Below, in pieces: positions 1-5,612 of a stretch of 8,993 bases of DNA. The position numbers and the translations under genes are program-made. Source of the DNA: Methanosarcinaceae archaeon. GTDB taxonomy: Archaea; Halobacteriota; Methanosarcinia; Methanosarcinales; Methanosarcinaceae. The notes under the pieces were generated by a model, which worked only from the letters and a program-made list of their open reading frames with translations, ran no database searches and was not told the DNA's origin. The stretch lies in the NCBI GenBank assembly GCA_030596385.1, contig JAUVKD010000014.1:1-8993 (forward strand), in the 5' to 3' direction. Every line of letters starts with the position of its first letter. Position 1 is the stretch's first letter.

Positions 1-66
1 AAAGGCGCTAGGTTGAGGGCCTAGTCTCGTAGGAGTTCGTGCGTTCGAATCGCACCTCCCGCACCA
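1..66 (+). tRNA. tRNA-Leu (anticodon GAG), 5' part missing at window edge
   Basis: The sequence folds as the 3' two-thirds of a class II tRNA. The anticodon stem is 8-12 (CTAGG) paired with 20-24 (CCTAG), and the 7-nt loop TTGAGGG carries anticodon GAG at 15-17, which reads CUC/CUU leucine codons. A variable arm with a short CTC/GAG stem spans about 25-38, as expected for tRNA-Leu. The T arm is GTGCG-TTCGAAT-CGCAC (39-55). The 3' acceptor strand CTCCCGC (56-62) is followed by discriminator A63 and an encoded CCA (64-66). The 5' acceptor strand and most of the D arm lie outside the window, so any intron or promoter cannot be judged. The toxin-antitoxin unit begins only 33 nt beyond the CCA. 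Confidence 0.93.
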
Positions 67-99
67 TACCAATCCAACATATCAAAATGATTCAGTGGG

Positions 100-624
100 C
101 TAAAAATTTTCAACTGTTGAGAGTATACTTAAGTACAGCGAAGGTTCGTTTTTAGATATGGTTTTTTCCACAATTGTGAACCCATATTTTTCATAAAATC
201 CTATTGCATCTTTTTTAGCATCCACTGTCATGTATCTACAGCCAACTTGTTTTGATACGTTTAAAGCAATACTTACTGCAGCAGATAATAGAAGTCTTCC
301 TACCCCGTTTCCTTCGAATCTGGAATCGACCGCCAACCGTGCAAGTTTAATGGCCGGATATTTTTTGTGTTTATAGTCATCCCATCGGTGTGGATTTTCA
401 ACATGTTTGACTTCAATTATATCGGTGGTCAATGTGTAGAATCCTACCAATTGGTTTTCGTAACAGCATACATATGTTCTACTAACCATTTGTTCCTGAT
501 TTTCAAGAGCATCGTTTTTTAAAAAATCGTTCAAATCATGATTTGTACAATTAAATGAATCTGTATTGTGTTTTTCAGAAAAGGGAAAAACAGTGACGTC
601 GTCACGTAATAAATTTACTACCAC
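100..624 (-). CDS. GNAT-family N-acetyltransferase, TacT-like toxin of a toxin-antitoxin pair
   Basis: This is a 174-aa single-domain GNAT protein. The acetyl-CoA binding motif A lies at about residues 94-120, with the loop RFEGNGVG (102-109), the R-x-x-G-x-G/A signature. The C-terminal part has VDAKKDAIGFYEKYGF (134-149), whose Tyr143-144 region corresponds to the catalytic tyrosine segment of TacT-type toxins. The N-terminal pattern FNCTNHDLNDFLKNDA (24-39), then SRTYVCCYENQLVGFYTL, is also typical of that subfamily. TacT-type enzymes acetylate the amino group of aminoacyl-tRNA and stop translation; this activity is inferred here from family resemblance. The start is GTG at 622-624, one base after the stop codon of the small upstream gene, so the two are probably translationally coupled. 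The gene ends with TAG. An ordinary ribosomal or small-molecule acetyltransferase is the alternative. Confidence 0.82.
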   Translation of the reverse strand: MVVNLLRDDVTVFPFSEKHNTDSFNCTNHDLNDFLKNDALENQEQMVSRTYVCCYENQLVGFYTLTTDIIEVKHVENPHRWDDYKHKKYPAIKLARLAVDSRFEGNGVGRLLLSAAVSIALNVSKQVGCRYMTVDAKKDAIGFYEKYGFTIVEKTISKNEPSLYLSILSTVENF

Positions 625-625
625 G

Positions 626-769
626 TCAGAACCTGATCCGTTTATACATTAATTTTGCTTCTTTGAATAATTCAATTTGTTCCTTTGTTGGTGGGCGTTT
701 TTCATTCTCCAAGAACACCTTAGCGTCTTCCTCCTCTAAAACCAATCCAAATTCAATGGGTTTTGCCAT
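626..769 (-). CDS. Small putative antitoxin (47 aa) partner of the GNAT toxin
   Basis: A 47-codon gene begins at ATG 767-769, starting MAKPIEFGLVLEEEDAKVFL and ending KLMYKRIRF. It has a near-ideal ribosome binding site, AGGAGGAGGAG, ending 4-5 nt before the ATG. It ends in TGA one base before the GTG of the toxin gene. The segment with EEEDAKVFLENEKRPP and then a helix rich in Glu and Lys resembles the toxin-neutralising C-terminal tail of DUF1778/TacA-type antitoxins (a short acidic helix, a PP motif, then another helix). There is no room for the ribbon-helix-helix DNA-binding domain those proteins carry at their N-terminus. Size, position, coupling and strong RBS support a real gene. The antitoxin role is inference. 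Confidence 0.72.
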   Translation of the reverse strand: MAKPIEFGLVLEEEDAKVFLENEKRPPTKEQIELFKEAKLMYKRIRF

Positions 770-852
770 CGCTCTCCTCCTCCTGTATTTTTTACTCACG
801 TAAAATGTTAATCCATACTTAATTCTTGCGTCATACTATTTGAAATGACCTC

Positions 853-863
853 TAATATATAAG
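853..863 (-). promoter_or_regulatory. Putative TATA box for the toxin-antitoxin unit
   Basis: On the minus strand this reads CTTATATATTA, about 85 nt upstream of the antitoxin ATG, which predicts a leader of roughly 60 nt. The leader includes a small hairpin (TTTTAC/GTAAAA, 790-795 with 800-805, 4-nt loop) just before the ribosome binding site. This is a sequence match only. Confidence 0.4.
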
Positions 864-913
864 TGATGACATTTTGTTTCACATCTTCAAATGTCTTGTA
901 ATCAAAAACCATA

Positions 914-1231
914 GTAACTATTCAGCCATGCATAAACATTATCATTAGACTGAATAATCCATAAATTGATAAATACACACAATTGATAAATACGTATCCA
1001 CTTCAAATCTAATGGTAATAGATTACATTTTGTGAATCGAAAGATGCTTCTGCACTTGATTTAAATAATCCGAATATGCATTTTACCCCGCTTTTTGAAG
1101 TGGATACATAAATACCTTTGAAATCAATGGGCATCGACTCAATATTAAAAATTGTGAAATATATTGCCATAGATACAAAATCGAGGATTTTCGCCATCGT
1201 CGCCCGATCTCAAGGATGGCTGAATAGTTAC
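914..1231. mobile_element. 318-bp MITE-like element with 16-bp perfect terminal inverted repeats
   Basis: The left end GTAACTATTCAGCCAT (914-929) is the exact reverse complement of the right end ATGGCTGAATAGTTAC (1216-1231). Inside is a second inverted repeat, 991-1007 with 1094-1110 (16 of 17 pair), and a 13-nt direct repeat AATTGATAAATAC at 964-976 and 981-993. The interior has no convincing gene: the only open frame is 62 codons on the minus strand (1009-1197) with no recognisable domain. Perfect ends, small size and no transposase fit a non-autonomous insertion element. No clear target duplication is visible, so this could instead be a structured non-coding locus. Confidence 0.45.
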
Positions 1232-1521
1232 AATATTACATCCATTACATGTAATGACTTGAATTGGTTTAATATGACTATTATCTCCTTATAATCGATT
1301 TACCATGTGAATGTATGAGTTCAAGGTAAATAAATCCCGGTTTCATCTTCAAATAGTATCCATTTAAAAAAGCAGGGTAAAATTATATTCGAATTATCTA
1401 AACCATGTGCCTAAGGCATTCGATTTTAAAATGGAGTATGTTACCCTTAGATTTGAAACGAATATCAAGAATCCCGTTAACAAGATATATTAACAATAAA
1501 ATACAACTGGCTTTAGATATC
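1232..1521. other. Intergenic spacer upstream of kptA
   Basis: This is AT-rich non-coding sequence. It holds a 12-bp palindrome ATTACATGTAAT (1244-1255), a 7-bp inverted repeat ATTTACC/GGTAAAT (1298-1304 with 1325-1331), and a TATA-like GATATATTA (1484-1492). From the latter, transcription would begin about 10 nt before the kptA ATG, giving an almost leaderless mRNA. The kptA reading frame is open back to 1405, but those extra 39 codons are not family-like and are treated as non-coding. Confidence 0.5.
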
Positions 1522-2151
1522 ATGATTCGCAAATGTAATGAACATGGATACTTCAGGGGTCACGAATGTCCCGAATGTGAAAGTAATGGCAGGTATGTTC
1601 TTGATGATGAGCGTGAGGAAAGGCTGGGACGGTTTATTTCCGGGTCTCTCAGGCATTTCCCTGATGATGTGGGTCTTAAGATGGACCAACATGGTTGGGT
1701 TGATCTTAATCTCCTGTGCAATATCATGGAGAGCCGATACAGGTGGACAACAGGGGAACTTCTGCTTGCTCTTATTGAATCTGATATAAAAATAAGGTAT
1801 GAAGTCAAAGGCTCTTATATAAGAGCAAGGTATGGGCATTCGGTCAATATTGACATGGATTACCCGGAAAATGAACTTGCATATCTTTACTACGGTGTCA
1901 GTTTAGAAGAGGTTGACATGCTTCTTGAGAATGGTATCACATCACTGCGCCAGCGCTATGTACATCTTAGCACTTCATATGGCAAAGCTAATGAAGCCGC
2001 ATCAATTCATACTGACAATCCGGTTGTTATTGAAATAGATGCAGAGGATGCACAACAGGATGGTCTCTTATTTATGACTGTGAATAATGATATTGTCCTG
2101 ACAGATGAAGTGCCACCAGAGTATTTGAGTATTGTGGAAACACAGGAGTGA
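1522..2151 (+). CDS. kptA: RNA 2'-phosphotransferase (Tpt1/KptA family)
   Basis: This 209-aa protein would remove an internal RNA 2'-phosphate by transfer to NAD+, giving ADP-ribose 1'',2''-cyclic phosphate. That is the last step of yeast-type tRNA splicing; the archaeal substrate is uncertain. The N-terminus has a zinc-knuckle pattern CNEHGYFRGHECPEC (Cys5, His8, Cys16, Cys19) found in methanogen homologues. It is followed by GRFISGSLRHFP with the Arg44-His45 pair, KMDQHGWVDLNLL (54-66), IRARYGHS (100-107), LYYGVSLEE (122-130) and RQRYVHLS (143-150), then a PVV.EIDA...VLTDEVPPEYL ending. These cover the conserved Arg/His/Arg/Arg active-site positions. ATG 1522 is preferred because MIRKC is the family start. 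No strong RBS is seen, in keeping with a short leader. The gene converges on rtcA with only 10 nt between stops. Confidence 0.93.
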   Translation: MIRKCNEHGYFRGHECPECESNGRYVLDDEREERLGRFISGSLRHFPDDVGLKMDQHGWVDLNLLCNIMESRYRWTTGELLLALIESDIKIRYEVKGSYIRARYGHSVNIDMDYPENELAYLYYGVSLEEVDMLLENGITSLRQRYVHLSTSYGKANEAASIHTDNPVVIEIDAEDAQQDGLLFMTVNNDIVLTDEVPPEYLSIVETQE

Positions 2152-2161
2152 CCAATTTCTG

Positions 2162-3193
2162 TCATTTGACAGATACCTCTACGAGTTTGGGCTTAAGTTT
2201 AAGTTTATCCCCAAATCCATCGATTTTTTTTACATCGAACTTCACATCAAGGAACTGTTCGGTTACCCTGATGTTTGTGAGCGTATGCTTTGACAGTTCC
2301 CACACCGTGTAAGAACCGGAACCATCATTGCATAGCCCCATATACGGAATCAACTGGTCAGCAAGGTGTGCATCGACCGATGCTCCAAACCCTAATTCTG
2401 TGAGTATTTCATCTGCGGCATCCATGCCAACTTTCTCAGCAGGCAAACCTCGTTTCCCAAGTGCACTTCCGCCAAGCAGCCCGCGCCATAAACTAATCCC
2501 GCTGCCTGTTGAGCGGCATGCTACGCATTCGGTATCGATCCTACAATCAAATCCTGCCGCCATGATCCTTGAAGCAGCCGAATCCGCTTGCCTGCTTGCT
2601 ACATGTTCGGGCAGGTTTGAGCAATGTGATATTCCGTAAACCTTGCCTTTTTCTGCCTTAAAATTAAAACTATTAAGTCTGGCAGGTTTAAGGGGTGCAA
2701 GCACACGTCCCCCGCCTTTTGGATAATATCCGCGCGCAAGAAGTTCTATCTCACACTTATATCCCATATTTGACAGTGCCCTGGCAGTTATGTATTTCAG
2801 GTAATCGATGGGGGGCGACCATGCAACATTCGTACCTCCAGTAATATCCAGTTCAATATCATCGGGTGCGCAAGTAGCAATAGGCATAATGCACTGGAGA
2901 AGAAGTGATATACTTCCCGCAGTTCCGATATCGATCTCATATTTACCCCCCTTTAGTTCCAGTGGAGAAAACATGATCTTGGTCGAACCAATTGAAATTC
3001 CTGCCACATCAGCATCGCATAGCATAGCAGCTGTCATAATAGATTTTATGTGCTGTGGTTTAAGGCCTGGATCAGGACGGTTCTTTCGTATATTGATGAC
3101 CTTTACGTCCTCACCGGTTATAGCAGACAGGGACACGGCAGTCCTGACTATCTGTCCGCCTCCTTCTCCGTATGACCCGTCGATCTCGATGAT
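2162..3193 (-). CDS. rtcA: RNA 3'-terminal phosphate cyclase (RtcA), apparent non-canonical ATC start
   Basis: RtcA uses ATP to turn an RNA 3'-phosphate into a 2',3'-cyclic phosphate through a histidine-AMP intermediate. The 343-aa product from 3193 has the expected length and motifs: IEIDGSYGEGGGQIVRTAV at the N-terminus, RPDPGLKPQH (about 39-48), FSP, DIGTAGSISLLLQC (about 88-101), GGTNVAWSPPIDY, RGYYPKGGG, and DAHLADQLIPY, whose His (about 276) is the adenylated residue. The first in-frame GTG (3134-3136) would delete the GEGGGQ motif, so it cannot be the true start. No ATG, GTG or TTG is in frame at the family position. ATC at 3191-3193 lies 8 nt after AGGAG and would give M-I-E-I-D, exactly the usual N-terminus. 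The 5' end overlaps the flavin reductase gene by 46 nt, so the two are probably one transcript. Confidence 0.9.
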   Translation of the reverse strand: MIEIDGSYGEGGGQIVRTAVSLSAITGEDVKVINIRKNRPDPGLKPQHIKSIMTAAMLCDADVAGISIGSTKIMFSPLELKGGKYEIDIGTAGSISLLLQCIMPIATCAPDDIELDITGGTNVAWSPPIDYLKYITARALSNMGYKCEIELLARGYYPKGGGRVLAPLKPARLNSFNFKAEKGKVYGISHCSNLPEHVASRQADSAASRIMAAGFDCRIDTECVACRSTGSGISLWRGLLGGSALGKRGLPAEKVGMDAADEILTELGFGASVDAHLADQLIPYMGLCNDGSGSYTVWELSKHTLTNIRVTEQFLDVKFDVKKIDGFGDKLKLKPKLVEVSVK

Positions 3194-4560
3194 ATTTTCA
3201 TCTCCTGAAATTTTTTGTGTGCATCTTCGATCGCATACATTATCGGATCAACCAGCATGGATACCGGAGGCGCGTAGCATGTTTCTATATCCTGCATCTC
3301 ATCAATAGTCATCTTTTTTTTAATTGCGAATGAAAGCCCGTCGATGCGTTCTTTTACTCCCTCACCGGAAATAATCTGTGCACCAACCAGATACCTGTCA
3401 TTGAATATGAGTTTGATGTATATCTGGCTTCCTTCCGGATAATAACCGGCACGAGTCAAGCCTTTTGACATACCTGTTATTACCTTTTTGCCGCTTCTTT
3501 TTGCAATATTGCTTGTAAGACCCACGGATCCTACCTGTAGATCACCGACAATGCACACCCATGGATTTATTGTCGGACCAAAATTAGAAGGTGTGCCGCA
3601 CAGGTTGTTTCCAATCACAGCAGCCATACGTCGTGCATTGCTTCCAAGCTGGTTTACAAAAGGTTCGCCGGTTATAAAATTATAAACCTGTGCACACTCA
3701 CCTCCTGAAAATACGTCAGGGTGAAATGTATTGCCGACCTTTACTCGTAGTTGTCCGTTTGTTACAATACCGCCGCTTATGCCGATCTCAATTCCTGCGT
3801 CTTGTGCAAGTGAGGTGTCCGGAACCACACCTGTGGATATAATTACAATATCAGCTGGTATATCAGTGCCGTCAATAGTAACAGATCCAACCTTTGTAGT
3901 ACCGTTTATGGACGTGGGTGCGGTATCGGTTATGACATTAACGCCTATTGACACAAGATATGCCCGCACGATATCGGCCATTTCAGGATCAATGCTGTGC
4001 GATAGAAGCGAATTGTTTCGGTTAACAAGCGTTGTATTAATCCCGCGTTTCGATACAGAGGCTGCAATTTCAACACCGATCGAGCCTCCGCCTATGAGTG
4101 CCAGGTTAGTGGCAGTTTCAAGTGAATTTTGGATATTAATGCCATCTGATAAGGTGCGAAGTGTAAACACGTTATCAAGGCGTATATCAGATTTGATGTT
4201 GCCAGGTATGTTTGGGTAACTTCCGGTTGCGATTACGAGTTTATCAAAAGGAAGTATCCTGTCTTTGACATGAATAATTTTAGAATCAAGATCAATCGCA
4301 TCTACTGTGGTGTTTAGTTTTACATTGATACCCATATGTTTGAAGAAATCAGGTTTTTTAACGATCAATGCATCAAAGTCTTTGATCTCACCACCAAGTA
4401 CGAACGGCATTCCACACTGGCTGTATGCGGTGTATGCGTCTTTTGATATGACAGTAACAGAATAATCACCATGTCTTTTGGTGTGCGTCGCAACCGCCAT
4501 TCCAACAGCACCACCGCCGATTATTACAAGTTCCTGACGCTTAGTTGTTTTTTTATCCAT
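3148..4560 (-). CDS. FAD-dependent pyridine nucleotide-disulfide oxidoreductase, CoA-disulfide reductase/NADH oxidase-like
   Basis: This is a 470-aa flavoprotein with the two-Rossmann-fold layout of the Nox/CoA-disulfide reductase group. The FAD-binding GGGAVG is at residues 15-20. The single redox cysteine is Cys49 in YSQCGMPF, the group's hallmark. The NAD(P)H-binding GGGSIG is at 157-162, and the second FAD segment VFSGGECA at 283-290. The C-terminal dimerisation domain has the conserved ETCYAPPVSMLVDP (426-439). The likely reaction is NAD(P)H-dependent reduction of CoA disulfide, polysulfide or oxygen; the sequence cannot decide which. The last 15-20 residues, ending in TGHTEKEADR and stop TAG, are encoded inside the start of rtcA and are not family-conserved. 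No clear RBS precedes ATG 4558-4560, and the leader is about 50 nt from a TATA-like block shared with the heat-shock-type regulator gene. Confidence 0.88.
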   Translation of the reverse strand: MDKKTTKRQELVIIGGGAVGMAVATHTKRHGDYSVTVISKDAYTAYSQCGMPFVLGGEIKDFDALIVKKPDFFKHMGINVKLNTTVDAIDLDSKIIHVKDRILPFDKLVIATGSYPNIPGNIKSDIRLDNVFTLRTLSDGINIQNSLETATNLALIGGGSIGVEIAASVSKRGINTTLVNRNNSLLSHSIDPEMADIVRAYLVSIGVNVITDTAPTSINGTTKVGSVTIDGTDIPADIVIISTGVVPDTSLAQDAGIEIGISGGIVTNGQLRVKVGNTFHPDVFSGGECAQVYNFITGEPFVNQLGSNARRMAAVIGNNLCGTPSNFGPTINPWVCIVGDLQVGSVGLTSNIAKRSGKKVITGMSKGLTRAGYYPEGSQIYIKLIFNDRYLVGAQIISGEGVKERIDGLSFAIKKKMTIDEMQDIETCYAPPVSMLVDPIMYAIEDAHKKFQEMKISSRSTGHTEKEADR

Positions 4561-4620
4561 ATGAATATGAATATCGATGATGGGATATTAGGATTTGGAT
4601 TTACATGAATGCGGGTTTTT

Positions 4621-4683
4621 TATAGCATATAATTTATAAAATTATATATTCCGAGTAAATCCGACTGTAGCGAGGATTTTCTC
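4621..4683 (-). promoter_or_regulatory. Flavin reductase promoter block: TATA tract plus ATCC/GGAT operator-like element (copy A)
   Basis: On the minus strand, the element GAAAATCC-TCGCTACAG-TCGGATTT (about 4657-4682) is followed by ACTCGG and then a TATA-rich tract containing TTTATAAATTATATGC. From 4664 down to 4621 this matches 7459-7502 on the plus strand at 40 of 44 positions. The block ends 60 nt before the ATG, compared with 70 nt for the matching copy before the regulator gene. Seen from the plus strand, the operator part is a loose palindrome, AAATCC...GGATTT. Confidence 0.6.
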
Positions 4684-5448
4684 GTGCATTATTCAAGTTT
4701 AGCTGCATTCATCTGCGGTTAACAAAACCGGTTAATAAGTGCACCCATAAAATAATAAAAACCCTCCAGTCATTTTTTGTATAACCACAAGTTTATTAAG
4801 CTTCAACTACTTGCTATAATGTGTGATTACTTAATGTATATTGCACATTAGTAATTGAAAATCAATAAATTGCGCAACATACACTCAAAAGTTGCATTGA
4901 TACGATCACATATACAATAATAGTCAGGATCATTAATATATTAAATTTACAACATCATTTAATAATTCAAATATTATATACACAAGGAAGCACATTCACA
5001 GAGTTAAGTTTTAGCAGATAAAAAATGATATGATGGTGAGTATTTACAAAGGCATTTTTCAGGATTATAAAAAAATCATGGAATTATGTGGGTATATACA
5101 CCCTACAACAGTCTATATTACCGGGTGGGTAAGAAAGTAAGTCTGGCTTAAGGGTCCGAACAATTCAACAATAAATGGGTTGTATTCATATTGAATTTAA
5201 CATGCAAATTGCATAATGCGAAAACATTTACAATAATTGTTTCTATTGTGACATTGTGGAATAAGTTCGACACATAAAAATATGAACAAGACTTGTACTG
5301 GATATTGTACAAGTATAGTATTAGCATTTGAGGGAAAGTCAATCTGATCGGTGAATACATCAGTAACCATTTCCCGAATTATGTTGTAAATTTTTCAATT
5401 CTGCTATTTTTGTATTGTACTGGTATATATAAACTATGTATTTCAAAT
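4684..5448. other. Long AT-rich intergenic spacer between the flavin reductase gene and dnaG, with several hairpins
   Basis: I see no convincing gene here. There is a direct repeat CGGTTAA at 4716-4722 and 4729-4735. A hairpin at 4826-4855 has an 11-bp stem with one bulge and a 7-nt loop. Adjacent hairpins lie at 5087-5107 and 5118-5132, and a perfect 8-bp stem ACTTGTAC/GTACAAGT at 5291-5298 and 5307-5314. ATGCAA-A-TTGCAT is centred at about 5209, and a TATA-like GGTATATATAAA lies near 5422-5433. A small RNA could be encoded here, but no known RNA family is recognised. Confidence 0.45.
5030..5140 (+). CDS. Possible 36-codon small ORF (weak)
   Basis: Two adjacent ATGs (5030 and 5033) open a 35- to 36-codon frame beginning MVSIYKGIFQDYKK and ending TGWVRK, stop TAA. 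There is no good ribosome binding site and no family is recognised. The same stretch forms two small RNA hairpins, so structured RNA is as plausible as a peptide. Confidence 0.15.
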   Translation: MMVSIYKGIFQDYKKIMELCGYIHPTTVYITGWVRK

Positions 5449-5472
5449 AGATCCGATCGATAGGGAGGATCT
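5449..5472 (+). promoter_or_regulatory. Operator-like palindrome upstream of dnaG (copy C)
   Basis: AGATCC at 5449-5454 and GGATCT at 5467-5472 are exact inverted repeats around 12 nt. The sequence matches the ATCCGA...AGGAT pattern of the copies at 4658 and 5510. Eight bases later comes a TATA-like tract, TATATATTTTATAATAATG. It lies about 140 nt before the dnaG ATG, so it could mark a distal dnaG promoter or a small transcript. Confidence 0.5.
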
Positions 5473-5509
5473 CATTGTTGTATATATTTTATAATAATGT
5501 ACACCGGGT

Positions 5510-5537
5510 TGATCCGAGCGTAGCAAGGATTTTCTTG
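5510..5537 (+). promoter_or_regulatory. Operator-like element upstream of dnaG (copy B)
   Basis: This is aligned with copy A (4658-4683 on the plus strand), with 22 of 28 positions identical, including ATCCGA, GTAGC and AGGATTTTCT. It directly precedes the TATA-like tract AATATATATAATTATG (5539-5554). Transcription from there would begin near 5570, giving a dnaG leader of about 40 nt. Confidence 0.55.
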
Positions 5538-5612
5538 AATATATATAATTATGCCTTGTATAGGCGAGAAAAACGCACAATGATATATTATTAAATTGTG
5601 GAGAATAAAAAT

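Noticed and set aside
1..66. tRNA 3' end as an integrase attachment site for an island
   Set aside because: No repeat of the tRNA 3' end and no integrase is seen within the window.
862..868. GTGATGA resembling a C box of a C/D-box guide RNA
   Set aside because: No D or D' box (CTGA) at a usable distance downstream; the nearest is about 80 nt away.
1405..1521. A 39-codon N-terminal extension of kptA from an upstream ATG
   Set aside because: The extension is not part of the family, and the family start MIRKC with the zinc-binding residues begins at 1522, next to a better-placed TATA box.
2162..3136. rtcA starting at GTG 3134-3136
   Set aside because: It would remove the conserved IEIDGSYGEGGGQ segment that is clearly encoded in frame just upstream.
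3148..3150. TAG stops of the flavin reductase and toxin genes read as pyrrolysine, as in some Methanosarcinales
   Set aside because: Read-through would add only a few non-conserved codons before TAA or TGA, and both proteins are already complete at the TAG.
5148..5360. 70-codon minus-strand frame in the spacer before dnaG
   Set aside because: AT-driven composition, no ribosome binding site or recognisable domain, and it spans the 5291-5314 inverted repeat.
5598..5612. dnaG starting at GTG 5598
   Set aside because: The only good ribosome binding site (GGAG) lies between this GTG and ATG 5613, and the homologous N-terminus begins at the ATG.
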